Part shown: in pieces, positions 1-13,040 of the stretch
Layout: each line of letters begins with the position of its first letter
Position numbering within the stretch: position 1 is the first letter of the stretch
Assembly (NCBI GenBank): GCA_029207755.1
Contig: JARCOQ010000006.1
Coordinates: forward strand, 70,096,093 to 70,160,092
DNA: 64,000 bases
Direction of reading: 5' to 3'
From: Chamaea fasciata
Taxonomy: Eukaryota > Chordata > Aves > Passeriformes > Sylviidae
The notes under the pieces: model-generated
Told to the model about the DNA's origin: nothing
What the model saw: only the letters and a program-made list of their open reading frames with translations
Databases searched by the model: none
Made by a program: the position numbers and the translations under genes

Positions 1-1371
1 TTTAGGGAAAGGCTGTTGTTTCCTGCTGAGGTACCTGGAGGGCCATTTGTTGTGTAATTAACGCAAGCTGACTGAATTAATACGGTCTTTGTCTCTTACC
101 AGTGTATAGCAGCCTTTGGGTAGAGGTGAGGGATTTTCCTCTTTTTAATGAAGATTTTCCCACACACCTGCCGTTGCTCTCCCTGCTTGGGTGAATGTGG
201 CAAGGGGATATTCCTTCTGCTGCAGGCCTAGTTCCCTACCTCTGTTGTTTCCCTTGGATTTTGAAGCCAGCCTGTGGATACGGCAGTCATCCCTTTCCCC
301 CCTCAGCTAAAGATGACAGAGAAGCAGCGTTACAAGATGTTTTAAGTATAGGGCTCACGGGTGGGGCTCCAGAAAGGAACAGGAAGGGACCCAGTGTAAT
401 CCAAGGAGAGATGCCAAGTTACAGAGCAGGTCCAAGTGGGATCAAGGCCAGCTAAGGAGGATGAGAGATTCTAGAGGTAGTGAAGTTCTGTGGAAGAACT
501 TGAAAAAGGAAATGTGAAACTACACCAGTGTATTTCACTTGAAACACGCACACCCCCCATCTGAAATGATCTTTGAAGGGAACACACTGGAAGTGGGAGA
601 ATCCAGAGGCTGTGTTCTAAAGATCAAAGGGCAGAGAGCCATAATTTGGTGGGAAGCACCTGGTGTCAGCACTGGCTGTGACTTGAACCTCAAACAGGCA
701 CCTGCAAATTCTGGCATCTCGTTCATTCTGTGTGATTAAATGGCAAAAGTTCAGCCTCCCTTTATTCACTGTGGGTATAGATTTGTCTTTATTTTATGGT
801 AAGGTAATTGTATGTTGATATTTCTGCTACAATAGACTCCTTCTGAAGTTCTTCCTCAGCTGCAAAAGCTGAGGTATTTATTTGGCATGCAGAGAGGTAG
901 AAAAACCCCACATTTTTAAGGCTCTAAAAGGAACCTTGGTATCTTGCCTTCTCCCAACTCTTTGCATGGCCTGAGTTAAGTTTCTGGTTTCCTGAAGCCC
1001 CAGCAGCTAGAGATGGTAAGATGGACATAAAAATGATCAAGGTAGGTAGAAAGGGAGGATATTGTCTAATAATACTGATAAACTTGTTAGAGCTTTTAGA
1101 CCTTAAGAGTTTGTTGTTAACGCTGGTGCTGAGGGATCAGCAGTAATGGTTGGAAGTGCTTCAGAGGTGTCAGGTCAACCTCTTGCAAAAAAGAAGGCAA
1201 AAAGAAGAGGGCTTTTTACCCTTAGGCACAAGAATACAATTCCTGGAAACTTCTTCCTGAGAAGGAAAGGTTCTTTTCCATGTTCAGGCGTGGGGAAGGA
1301 GCCACTGCAGGTACCTCAGCTGCCGGCAGTGCCCCTCAGCAGCTTGGCTCTGTTCTGTTCTGGTCCTCCAG
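1..1371. other. Upstream flank or first intron of PPEF2, no gene seen
   Basis: The first recognisable PPEF2 exon begins at 1372 in the middle of a codon (one base of an Ala codon is supplied by an earlier exon), so a coding exon carrying the start Met must lie upstream. I searched this stretch for a short exon ending in phase 1 with a good donor and a myristoylation-like start, and found none I can defend. The stretch is AT-rich, has no CpG-rich promoter and no clear repeat. It is probably intron 1 or 5' flank. Confidence 0.5.
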
Positions 1372-4300
1372 CTTTCAAGGCAGCCGTCTTGATCCAGCAG
1401 TGGTATCGGCGCCACGTGGCTCGGCTGGAAATGCGCCGCCGCTGCACCTGGAGAATCTTTCAATCCATTGAGTATGCCTGCGAGCAGGATCAGATCCAGG
1501 TATGACGCCAGGGAAAAGAGCAGGTAGGAAAGCAAATAGGAAAGGGGTTTCTGTGCCAGACTTTGGCTTGCTGGCTGGCAGCCCTCTAAGTGCTTCAGTG
1601 GGCCAGGGACTGGCCCCTTTCTAACCTGTTAATTCCCTGTCTGCTTGTGTTGCATAAAACACAAAGTAATGAGCCTCAAAAGCGAGCCATTGAACAGAGC
1701 TTTTCTGGAATCTGAACAGAATAGGCAAGTCTGTTTGCTCTGTTACGTTTTAACTCGGATTAAAATTCTCTTACACGGCTGCCTTGCTCTCAGGGGGAGG
1801 GAGGGCTCATAGCATACTTCTGCCTGTGGTTGAAGGTAAAGCCACTGTTTTGATTTCATCTCAAGATAGTCAAAACTTAAATTGGTACAGTGAGAGCTGC
1901 TGTACATACCAGACAGCATGGGAAGGGCAGAGTTAATACTTCCAGAAAGAAGATCATGATAGGTTGCTACTCTGTTGAATTTCATTCCGGGGTGAGTGAT
2001 GGGGTCTCCCTCTTCCTGCAGCTTCACAACTTCTTCAGTTACCTCATGGACCAGTTCACACCAAGCAGCAGCAAAGAGAGTAAGTTTGTTTGCTGTTTGT
2101 TAGATGTGGTACCAGCAGCTCCAAAGGCTGCACCCTGTATTATTCATTGTGCAGTGCTGGGCAATCTTCTGGATGGCACATGTGGCCAAGAGTCTCAAGA
2201 GTATAGAATAGAGAATCAGGAATAGAGAGTGAATTATCTGGAGACTACGAGCTGTGCAAGGCATGTGGGGCAGTTTCTGCTCTTAGGAGCTGGAAGAAGG
2301 CGTAAAAGCTCAGTATGTTTTCACAGAACGGTGCACACTGCACCATGAAGATTTGTCTCTGCAGCCTTTCCCCCATGGCAAGTTTCGTAGCAGTGCCAAG
2401 CAGTGCCCAGCATCCATGGCTCTGATTGCTCCTGAGTGCCAGCCTAACCAAACAGCTCTTCTGTAGCAAACTATTACAATAGTACCTGGAGCCAATCAAC
2501 TACTTTTTTTTGTGTCTCTCTCTCTCCTTTTTTTTAATCAACCCCACTAATCTGATACCAGGGGATTTTATCAGTCGCATGTTCATAAGTGGGGAAAGTT
2601 ACAAAGAGGCAGAGCTGGAAAAATACTGTGACTATGAATCTATAGAGGTGCCAGACTCCTACACCGGACCCCGTCTCTCTTTCCCACTCCTCCCTGACCA
2701 TGCCACGGCCTTGCTGGAAGCTTTCCAACAGAAACAAGTAAGGATCCCAAAAAGGTACCATGCTTTCTCCTTCTCTGAACAGGGCTGTAGAATCAATAAT
2801 TTGGTCTTAGCTTTCTTACCAAGCTCAGTTGATTGGAGTATAACAAGCTGGCTGGCTGTTAAACAAAATGAGGTTGGAAACTATATGGTATTTCCTAATG
2901 GCATAGAGATGTTCTTTCTGAAAATATACTCCTGACAAAACGGAACACTTTACATAGGGGTGTACCAATATCAACCTGAATTTCATTTTCAAAGGGAAAA
3001 ATCAGCAACAGCTCATGCTGAAACTTTTCATCATTTTTTGTTCAAATTTCTCAATTTGTAAATAAATACAGGATGGCCCGGAGGGAAACAGCCAATTACA
3101 ATGTTTTGTGCTATGCAACTTGTACTCAGATTTAAAATGTAAATTGTGAGGTTTTTGATGAGGAAGTTTAGTGCCACTCCAGCACTAACAAGATGAGCCT
3201 TCATACAACTGCAGTATTCTTCTGCCATCCCTCAGCTGATGTGCTGAACTGCAAAATAGGCCAAAACATCCCTTCTCCAAAGAGAACTTCTAAACCTAAG
3301 GTTTCTCCTGTCCCAGCTGTATTAAATGCCTACAGCCTGGCTTTGAGCATGTCTATCACTGCAGGACATGTGGAAACTCACAGACTGGTTCAGTGTGGAA
3401 AAGCCAGGAAAGATCTAGAGGAGCAACTTCTTACCTGTGTTACTGGGCTGGATTTTCTGCTGCTCCTGGAGGTGGTGTGGTCTAGTGGGTATAGCCTCGT
3501 CCACAAGGTGCTGGGGCTTTAGGGTTGCCTTGCCAGCCCTCTCAGTCCTGAGGCTAGGCTGCCTTGGGCAAGTGTCTGCCATCCTGCTGTTTCCCAATAT
3601 TTCCCTCATCTTGTTTGTAAGCCCACAGGTCAGCACAGACTGCCATCCCAGGGAGAGTTTCTGCCATCCAGGCTATCCTGGTGGAGTCTTTGCAGCCACT
3701 GTGGTGCTGCTCAGAGGCCACTGGTTTCCTGCTTTAATGCCTTCACTTTCTCCTAGTAGCAGCTCCATGCTCGCTATGTCTTAAACCTCCTGCATGAGAC
3801 CAGGAAGCACCTCAAGCAGTTGCCAAACATCAGCCATGTCTCCACCTGCTACAGTGAGGAGGTCACCGTGTGTGGTGGGTGCCTGGCAGCCTCCGGGGTG
3901 GAATGCTCCTACGGGAGGGTGGGGCAGAGAGAAAATGACAGTGAGAGCACGACGCCCCCCTCTGTACGTGGAACACAAATGCTCTCTGTGAGCAAAGTGT
4001 GTGATGCTTTGAGAGGCAGCTCGGTCTGTCTGAAATAGCCAGGTGGTCTTTTTTCTCTCACCCCAAACTCGGAGTTGTTTTACTAAACCACAGAAACCAC
4101 ACCCAGCTGAGAACTGGTCACAAAACTAGTAGTGGTCCGATCTGTTCTGTGGTCTGGGATTATATAAACAACAAAATCTTGGAGGTGTTCTGGGTGAGCA
4201 CCAGCACATGCATGCAGATCCAAAATGTTAATGCATCTTTGCATCCTGTAAGTAAATTTCAGGCTAAGCTTTTTAATGTTCTCCTACTCTTACTAATGTT

Positions 4301-7300
4301 AAAATGTTGAGATATTTCTGAAAAATAGGTAGCACAGACTTTTGCATGCAGTCAGCCTCTGGAAAACAAACCTCTCTCTCCAATATTATGTTAAATGAGA
4401 ATTAGATTGTTATTTTGAATGCAAAGCTTTCTCCCATATAATAACAATCTTGTGCAATGTTGTGCCATCACAAGGGATAAATGAACAAAGCTTCTAAATC
4501 AGTGTTCAGCAGATGGTATAGGGTTTTTTTACTGTCCTTCTCAGACTGCAACTCAAGCCTTACATCATGTCCTTTTCTGCTAGGCTTGCACTTCCCAAAG
4601 TATTTCAGTGGTGATTAATTTGTAAAGGACATAGTTCATAGGAAGTTGTGTATTGGGTTTTTTTAGGTTTAAGGTAAACATAGTGTGACTTGTCTCTTTG
4701 TGCCTGTTAGGAGACTTGCATGGCCAGCTGGATGACTTGTTCCTCATCTTTTACAAGGTAGGCACTAAATTTGGAGAGGGATGCTGTCCAGGCATTGCAA
4801 CGGGTATCCCATGGGTCATGTTGAGAAGTGTTTGCAAAACTGGGCCATTCATGTGCAGTTCTCCAAGTCAATTTGATTAGTTTTAAATGGCTTCACAAAT
4901 CAGTAGCTTATTCCCTTACTGACTTGGGAATCTGATCTCCATGTCCGTTCTGTTAGTGCCAGTGGGTATTTTTCTAGTGCAGATACCAGTGACAACCCTT
5001 TGTGACTGCCAGTTTCACTGCTGGGGCAGGATGAAGATGAGTAAGGATGTGTTGTAACCTGGGACAGTAACGAGAGACTATGCACCTTGGGGAGGCCTCT
5101 CGGGTGACATCTGCCTGTTCCTTGCTTTTACAGAATGGCCTTCCTTCCCCTTCCAAGTCCTACGTGTTCAATGGGGACTTTGTAGACAGAGGCAAGCAGT
5201 CCCTTGAGATCCTTGTTATCCTCTTTACTTTCCTCCTGATCTATCCCAAGGAGGTTCATCTCAACCGCGGGAACCACGAGGACCACATGGTGAACTTACG
5301 GTACGGCTTCTGTGCAGGGCTGAGCACGATGCCGAGGGCGTTGTGCAAAATCCCACTGAGCCTCCTTTCTCCTGTTCCTTTAGATATGGTTTCACCAAGG
5401 AAGTGATGCAGAAATACAAGGTAGGCTTATGTTTGTAAGCTGCTTTACCATGTGAGACATGCACTTAGAAGACTTGATGCTTTATCTCTTTTTTCTTTCT
5501 CTCAGGTGCATGGGAAGAAAATCTTGAAGATGTTTCAGAATGTCTTCTGCTGGCTGCCCCTGGCCACCCTGATTGATCAGAAAGTCCTCATTATTCACGG
5601 GGGCATCTCTGACACCACTGACCTGGACATGCTTGAGAAAATTCAAAGGGACAAAGTAGGTTTTATTTCCCAGTTACTGCAAGAGACAACAGTGTTGCTG
5701 ATTTGTGGTGAGGAGCTTGTTTCTACATGTCAGCTTAGCTGTTGACAAGACAAATTTAACAGGTCTTCCTAGACAAACTTGTGTTTTAGGGATAGGTTTT
5801 GGTTTGTTATTGTGTGTGCATGAGCTGTGAAGGGCTGAAGCATTGTTCGCTTCTGAAATATGTGCTGGTGCTGAAGTAAAAATACAGTGATGATGAGACA
5901 TTGTCCCACAGTTCCTCAGCCTGTTTTTACTCCCTAGGTTTCCAGAAGGATTTTGATAAATCATTTAACTTGTCTCTGCCTCACTCTCTAGTTGGGAAAT
6001 ACCACTTTCTTTCTCCAAATATAACGACAACTCTTGCATTAATTAACTCTGCATTCTAGTCATTAATGCTTCCTTTGCTCTACTGCATAGTTCCCACTGC
6101 AGAAGAAATCTGTGTGAAGTCAGTGAGGAAGGGTGAGATGTGATGGATGTGGGGCCTAGCTGTAAAGGCAGGATGGCTTGTCTGAGAGGATGGCACCAAT
6201 AGTCCCCCACAGTCAAGCAGCAGCTGATGGCGGAAGGGAGTGGGGCTTGGAGGCTTGGGTCACTTGAAGTCTGCCAACGGAAGCTGTTAGAGTTGGAGAT
6301 CTGGGTTTGCATGCTGTGTTATCAGCTCCATTTCTCTCATATCTTTCAGTTTGTTTCTGTGTTAAGGCTGAAGAAAAGAAAGGAGTCAAGCAGAAAACCA
6401 GAAATACAGGCCATAAATGGGGAGAGGGAATCAGGCGCTGATGCAGCAGGGAATGAGGCAGCTCCCAGGTTATCTCTGCAGCCCCAGTCAGCCCAGGCTC
6501 CCAGCACAGCCAACAGGCTGGAGTTCTCCAGGTGGCTCCGACAGACGGTGCAGGAGCAAATCGACACGTGCCGCCGGCTGGTGGACGTCAGCGAGTCAGA
6601 GCCAGAGGAGCTCACCTATTCCAGCATGGTCTCCTTGAAGGATGTGGATGAGCAGTGCTGGACTCGCCAGGAGGAGTGGAAGCAGGTGAGGAGTCTAAGC
6701 AGGCTCCTGAGCTGGGTGTGCTGTGGGCGCCTCCTGCAGCAGTTGGTCCTTGAGTGGTAGGTAGCCGGAGGGGCTGCTCTGCGAGGCTGTGGGGATGTTT
6801 TGTTGGGTACCTTTGTTACCTCCTGGGAGGGGCAGCTGGGGACTTCCTTTCCTTGTTTTTCCAGCCTGAGAGTCTCCTCTGTGTGCTCTGAAACCACAGT
6901 TACTTAGTTCACGTTACATGTGACCTTCCAGTGCTGCACACCTTTTCACTCTAGCGCTATATATTGAAGTCAAGGTTAAAGAGATTAAGCTTTAATCCAA
7001 ACAGTGGTTACTGAGTCAGCACTTGTATTTCTGGAGGCTGCAGAATGTCCTGGCTGGAGAACAAAGGCGTTTAATACTAAGACTGCTAACAGCCTCAGGA
7101 TCTGCTGGTTGTTCTTGCCCTGGGACTTGTGTTTTGGGATGGAGGAAGACAGGCAAGGTCCTTGGACATCTTAAAGCTAGCAAAGGCAAAGCTTGTATCA
7201 GGCCTGACTTATGCACATCCCTCTTTCCCCAGACACTTCGGATGTGCCTGTAGCTCCTGGCCAACAATATTGCCACTTCTGAGGTGGCCCAGATCTGTGA

Positions 7301-10300
7301 CAGCCTCCAGCTGGAATGCAGGAAACATGTTTCTTCCTCTGCACTATGGTTATAGCAGCAGTCTAGGGAGGAATTCAGAGACTGAGCTGTGTTTGCTTAG
7401 AGAACTTTTCCAATCCTTTCAGATTTTAGATGTCCTCTGGAGCGACCCCATGCCTCAGGAGGGCTGCAGAGAAAACAAGGTGCGAGGTGGCGGCTGCTAC
7501 TTTGGGCCTGATGTGACGGAGAAGTTCCTTGAGAAGCACAGCTTGCAGTTCCTGATCCGCTCTCACGAGTGCAAGCAGGAGGGCTATGAGTTCTGTCACA
7601 ACCGCAAGGTCAGTTGGGGGTGGTGCGAAGGATACTTGGGTTTCCATCCTTGCCAGAGTGGGGTTTCCAGGGGGGATGGCTTGTCTCAGTTCTGCGTTTC
7701 GTCCAGTGGGGCTTTAAGCACATGAAAAATCCTTGAATAAGCTTATTGGGAGTTAACTGAAGTGTGTTTCCATCTGAAGTCTTAGTTCAGGGCAGTCTGG
7801 AGCCACCTGCTCTGCTGGGGACATGGCTGTGCAGGCAAACCATGTCTCTGGAGTTTGAGAAAAGTTCTGAGCCCACTTGTGCCACGGCCCCCACTTAGTG
7901 CAGCTGTTCCTGCAGATGAGCTACAAAAGGGTGTTACTGAGCTGCTGCAGCCAAGTTCTGTTCTCAGAAGATTCACACTCAGGTCAGTGGCTTCGTCAGG
8001 GCACTCAGACTCTGGAGAGTGGAATTGTTGGGAGAGAGCACAGGACAATTGCAGAGGCCCAGCACATGGCCAGATCCACAAGTGACCAGTGCCACCCATG
8101 AGGAGCTCACACCTGCAAGGCTTCCAGGCCAGCTGCTAACTGACTCTCCCTCTTCTCCATTAAACATGGTGCTTTCACAGTCTGTGGGCTCCGGAGGGGA
8201 TCGGGTGCGTTGTTTACATGTATATAAATATTACAGGATGTATGTACTGACTGCCAATGCCTCTTTTTTTGGGATTAGGTGCTGACCATCTTTTCAGCCT
8301 CAAACTACTACGAGATTGGCAGCAACAGGGGAGCCTATGTGAAGCTGGGACCAGACCTCATCCCTCACTTTGTTCAGTACCAAGCAAACAAGACAGCCCA
8401 TATGCTCACTATGACCCAAAGGCAAGGCTTTCCAGTTGCTCTGTATTTGCCAAGTCAAAATTCCCAAAGGGAAAACTTCCCGAGCTTTTAGAAAGTTTGA
8501 CTCTGGGCATGAACTTTCACAGCTTGATTTTCTAAAGAATAGCTCTAAAGGAAGGATCAAGCTCTGTACTTGAAGTTACTGAGGAAAGCTCAAGGGTCGA
8601 GAAGGGAATGTTAACAAAATTCCAAAGGGATTTTTCTAAAGGTTGCTGATTTTTCAGCTTTTCTTCTCCGTGTCAGGTTTTAACTTCTGACCTTTGCTGA
8701 GGTTCTCTCTTGCTTTGTTACTTCACAAATGAACGCAAGGACTCATGGCATCAGCTGCAGGGAGAACTGTGCCCTGGGCATGCAGTGCCTTGTCACAAGC
8801 ACTGAGATGCAGTTGTAGCTGTGCAGAGCAGTTGTGTGAGAGTCTGGGAAATCCATGGACAAGCCAGGTAGAGCAGTGAGAGGGAAGGTGCGGATTTTCT
8901 TGTGATTCGTGGCAAGTCCTTAACGTGCTTCTCTCTGTTCTGCATCCTCCAGAATCAGCAGAGTAGAGGAGTCAGCCTTTCGAGCCTTGCGGGAAAAGCT
9001 CTTTGCTCACACCTCAGCCCTCATCAGTGCCTTCAAGGCCTATGACGGGGATGATACAGGTAACTCAGAGCTGAGGGACGCACGGGTTCATTGCCTGGTT
9101 GGATAGGGCTGAAGTGACTCAGTTGAGTTGAAAAGGGCTGGGTGGTCTCTAGAGCCCCTTCATCCCTGGAGTCTAAAATCACTGGGAAGAGGGAAGTGAG
9201 GGATGTCTTCCTTGACAGCTGTCTTTGTCAGAGCCTTAAGGAAGGAGCTGAGAGTTCTTACTTCTCTGGCAGACAGGAGTGCTGTGCTGGTGCAGTGACC
9301 AAGAGGTGTTGCTGAGAACTGTCCATTGCAGCAAAACTGCCCATAGGAGCCCAGCTCAGTTGTTACAACAGCTGCTAAAATGGGCCGTGGGCTGCAAATT
9401 TCTAATGAAATAGCCCAAGTTAGTGACTTGTCTTTGTTCAAATGTTTACAGCCTCATAGCCTGGATTTGCTGCAATGATGAAAAGCTTGCTGAGGCTTGG
9501 GTGGGAAGTGTACATGTGCCTGCACTGCAAAATAATGCTGTGCTGTCAGCACACCTAGACTGTGCATGTGCCACAATTCAGGCTTTTTCTTTGCCTTTAT
9601 GTGCTTTCCCCTACTGTGTCCCAGAGGTGTCTCCCTTTTCCCTCCAGGAAGGATCACGCTGAGCAACTGGGCGACAGCAGTGGAGTCAGTGCTGCGGCTG
9701 GGACTGCCCTGGCGAATGCTGAGGCCGCAGCTGGTGCGCAGTACCGAGGACGGCATGCTGGAATACAAATCGTGGCTGGACGACCTGGCCATGGAGCAGA
9801 GGAGCCAAGAGGTAAGCACTCACTCCCTTCCATCAAAGCATGATGTGAGCAGCTGCTCACCAGATCCCCAGCACGTGCAAATCCATTATGGTACGAAAGG
9901 ACAGTGGATGGTTCATGCATAATCCAAAGGCAGTGAAGTTGATAGAAGTCTTGCCTGAGCTCAAATAGTCCTGAGGCACCCAGCCCATTTTACAAATAGG
10001 TGATGGATGTGAAATCAAAACTTAGAAGTAGTTTTGGATGCATGCTTGTGAGTAGGAAACTGTATTCCACTCTCCAAGTAGCAGTTTCTTAATTATGCCC
10101 AGCAAACGCAGCTCTGCAGTGCTTATAAAAGGCAGCCTGGCTCGCTGTGAGCCCAGAAGAGTGCTGTTAAAAAGGGACAAGTTGCTGATGGTCTGTTCTG
10201 CAGCTGCACAGAGGACCCAGTCATCACACACCTGGTTGATAAGGCACTGCTTGGCAAGTTCTTGAGAGCAAAAACTATTCTTATTTGTGGAGACATCTGC

Positions 10301-10859
10301 AGTAACAACTCAGAGAGAGCGGAGGTGTCAGAAGGATAAAAACTGTGATCGTGTCTTTCAGCACATCCAGTCGAGTTTGCTGGAAGTCATTTATCGAAAC
10401 AGATCCAACTTAGAGACCATATTCAGGATCATAGACAGAGACCATTCAGGTAAGCAGGTGTGCAGGGGGTGTTGATCACTGTCCTGTGTTCCCTTCTGCT
10501 TTGGAGCTTCCTTTAGTGTGTATAGAGGCGTTTTAGTTTAGGCTTGGGTCCTCCTGCTCCCTCCCACACTGCTGAAATATCCTTTTGTATTATGCCTCTG
10601 CTGCTTTGAGTTGTGTTTTAGCCAGTGCTCTCCACATTAGGAGATGTAGCTGCAGCATGTAAAACACTCCTCCACAGGTCTCATCTCCTTTGAGGAATTC
10701 CAGCAAACCTGGAAGCTGTTCAGCTCCCACATGAACATTGAACTCACGGATGATGGCATTAATGACTTGGTTCGCAGCATTGATTTCAACAAGGATGGGA
10801 ACATTGACTTCAATGAGTTTCTGGAAGCCTTCCGCCTCGTCAAACAGTGCCCGGCGTGA
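1372..10859 (+). CDS. PPEF2: Protein phosphatase with EF-hands 2, 15 coding exons, first coding exon missing
   Basis: Calcium-responsive Ser/Thr phosphatase of the RdgC/PPEF family, known mainly from photoreceptors and other sensory cells. Exons: 1372-1499, 2022-2079, 2562-2737, 3760-3874, 4711-4757, 5134-5300, 5384-5420, 5506-5655, 6350-6685, 7423-7608, 8279-8421, 8953-9059, 9648-9811, 10362-10449, 10678-10859 (TGA). All phases agree and give about 694 residues. Exon 1372 encodes a calmodulin-binding IQ motif ([11 protein letters not shown]). Catalytic metal motifs follow: GDLHGQ at 4711, GDFVDRG at 5173-5193, GNHE at 5269-5280, then RSHE and SASNYY in exons 7423 and 8279. Exon 6350-6685 is a poorly conserved linker inserted between the two catalytic halves, typical of PPEFs. 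The C-terminus has a degenerate EF-hand (exon 9648) and two canonical loops, DRDHSGLISFEE across the last intron and [12 protein letters not shown] at 10782-10817. The donor at 8422 is GC. The human protein has 753 residues; the linker here is shorter. Confidence 0.95.
8422..8952 (+). other. PPEF2: GC-AG intron of PPEF2
   Basis: The exon ends in the codon for Gln plus AG, and the intron begins GCAAGG rather than GT. The acceptor at 8951-8952 is a normal AG, and the next exon begins with A, restoring an Arg codon followed by ISRVEE as in mammalian PPEF2. The bases AAAG|GCAAGG fit the strong consensus of known GC donors (AG|GCAAGT). The nearest downstream GT would insert four residues that the family lacks. 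Confidence 0.8.
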
Positions 10860-11240
10860 GAACCTGCTGACGGTTGCCACGTCCCATGCCTTGATTTCTA
10901 CAAAGCCAGGACTGTCCCACCTAAACTGGAGCGTGCCTGCAGATGGCAAGCGGGGAAAGGGAAGGCAGGTGCCCAAAACAGACATCACTGTAGGCAGCAG
11001 CTGTGACCCATTTGGGGAAGGTAACGAGTGAAATAGATGAGCTGCACTTCAATTTGGACTGTTTAAAATAAGCTGCATTTTAAGTAGTTTCCTGCTCAAA
11101 GGGAAGATGCAACTTAGCTTCTCTTGTCAAAGTGAGGAAATGTTACAGGTATATTCAAGAGCAGTAAAGTGGAAGTCAGTGTATTTGCTGTAGTTTTAAG
11201 GAGGTAGCATCTGCTTGCTCGCAGCTTTCCTTTTAATAAA
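10860..11240 (+). terminator. PPEF2: PPEF2 3' UTR and polyadenylation signal
   Basis: A canonical AATAAA lies at 11235-11240, about 375 bases after the stop, followed by a T-rich stretch and by GT/T-rich bases (from about 11260) suited to downstream processing. No other AATAAA lies between the stop and this point. Confidence 0.75.
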
Positions 11241-12342
11241 CCTTTTTTTCTAGATTGCTGTTGCTTGGCTGTTCATTTCTTCTCTAGTTAACCTTGTGAG
11301 CAGCAGTGCTGTTCTAGTGATGATGCCTACTTCCCTGCTGGTGTTCCTCTGCTGTGGTAAGCTTGTTCTGGAAGTCTGGAGCTACTAAGTACATGTAGTA
11401 GAGCAGAATGTTGGAAAAAATACCTCAAATGTGCAACACTGTCTCGAGCAGGGGGACTTGTTTAAGAAATCTATTGAGATAATTTCATTCTCAAAGCCCA
11501 GGGTAGTAGATCAACTAGCCCCCTGCTAGGAAGCCTATGCTGCACATTCAAGTTATTTTCAAAGCATGGTAGGACTGCAGCTTGTGAAGTGGGGTGGAGC
11601 ATGAAGAATTTGCAAAACAAGAAACAATGTGTTTCTCAAATACAAGCAGCACAGTCTGGCAGGGGCCCCAGGGCAGAAGACTTAAGACTGCTACCCTAGC
11701 CCCCAAGAGAGAATTCCAGTCTCACTGAATTTCTTAGAGCTCATACCCAGTGCAGACAGTTTACTAACTGGAACTATGGTACCAAAAGGAAACTAATCCT
11801 GTTCTCCTTAACTAGAGTTCCACATATGCTTTTCCAATTGTAATGGAATCATGGTTCCACAAACACTCTCAAACGCACAATACAGGTCCCAGCGGATTGC
11901 AGCTGTATTTCTGTTTTTCCATCCTTCAAGTTTAATGAATGAAATTAATTTTGATGGCTAATGAACAAAATGATTTTTGCCTCTTCCATGTTTGTTTCTG
12001 CTGTACAAACTCCTACTGCAGAGAACACTGTTTTTTTTTTTCAGTTATTTTCAGTGACTTTTGTACTGAGGGGAAAAGCAGGTCTCTCTCCATGGCATGG
12101 AGTGAGTAGGTACCTGCTCTGCAGTGCTTGCTACCAGGTAGGATCTAAGGGCCACACCTTTCATTTTGGTTTGGGGACTGAGGCTGCCAAGCAGCTCTGT
12201 GGCACTGCGTTTGACAGCCCGTTTCCTGCAGTGCCCGGAGCAGAGTGAAGTGCACTTACCTGCAGTTGTGAGCAGTGTCGCTGCTTTGCTGATGTCACTG
12301 AGAGCCAACACCACACACCACTTATTACAAAGTCAGACTGAA
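11241..12342. other. Convergent intergenic gap, PPEF2 to NUP54
   Basis: About 1.1 kb separates the poly(A) signals of two genes that face each other. I see no exon, RNA gene or clear repeat, only a short T run near 12031-12041. In human this interval corresponds to a much larger region with several genes (see findings). Confidence 0.6.
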
Positions 12343-13040
12343 TTTATTACTCTTGGGCAATTTAAAAAAGGCAGGAGACAACGTCCAGACATTCTGTTAC
12401 TTAGAGGGGCAGCAAAGCTTTGTATAATTCACAAACATAAAGTGATCAAAACACAACCTTCAGATCCTTGCAGTCCGAAGGAAGGACAGAAACTGGAAAC
12501 ATGAACTTTCGGCAGAAACTGGAAACGTGAACTTTCTGCGGCTTGCCCCAGTAATCAACTGGTATTGCAGAGAACAACATAGCTACAGCAACAAACATCT
12601 CTGTAATGATTTAAATTAGCTGTTTACACAATGGTGCTACTTGATTGTTCTGCCAGAAACACAGAAGCGGGCTAAGCTTTCCACAAACCGAGTCATTAGT
12701 GAAACAAACCCCTCAGCACTGCATTTGTAGGACAATGCTATTGTAAAAAAAAGAAGAAAAAAAGAAAAAAATGTACAATAGTACATATAGTTTTATAGTA
12801 AAGTGATATCTGAACAGATTCAGTTTTCCTTCTTTTGTTAAAGCATATACAGCTTTATAAATTATAAACCTTCCAAAGGTCAATTTTAAAAGCTTAGAAG
12901 AGGCTTTGCTAATTCTAAAAGTAACAGACAAAATACCATTATGCTCCTACAAGATATGTGTTTTATTTTACCTCAACAGTTTTAGCCTTGGAAGGTGAGC
13001 CATGAACTCGACTACCATGTTCTGTGTAAACCTCCACCAG
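12343..13040 (-). terminator. NUP54: NUP54 3' UTR with two candidate poly(A) signals
   Basis: On the minus strand AATAAA occurs at 12967-12962, about 75 bases past the stop codon, and again at 12348-12343, about 700 bases past it. Either could be used, giving short and long 3' UTRs. A 26-bp unit is tandemly repeated at 12487-12512 and 12513-12538 with few mismatches. An A/G-rich stretch lies near 12746-12770. Confidence 0.55.
12487..12538. repeat. 26-bp tandem duplication in the NUP54 3' UTR
   Basis: Two adjacent copies start with CAGAAACTGGAAAC at 12487 and 12513. They differ at one inner position (CATGAAC versus CGTGAAC) and at the end of the unit. This is a small local duplication of the transcribed 3' UTR. 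Confidence 0.85.
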
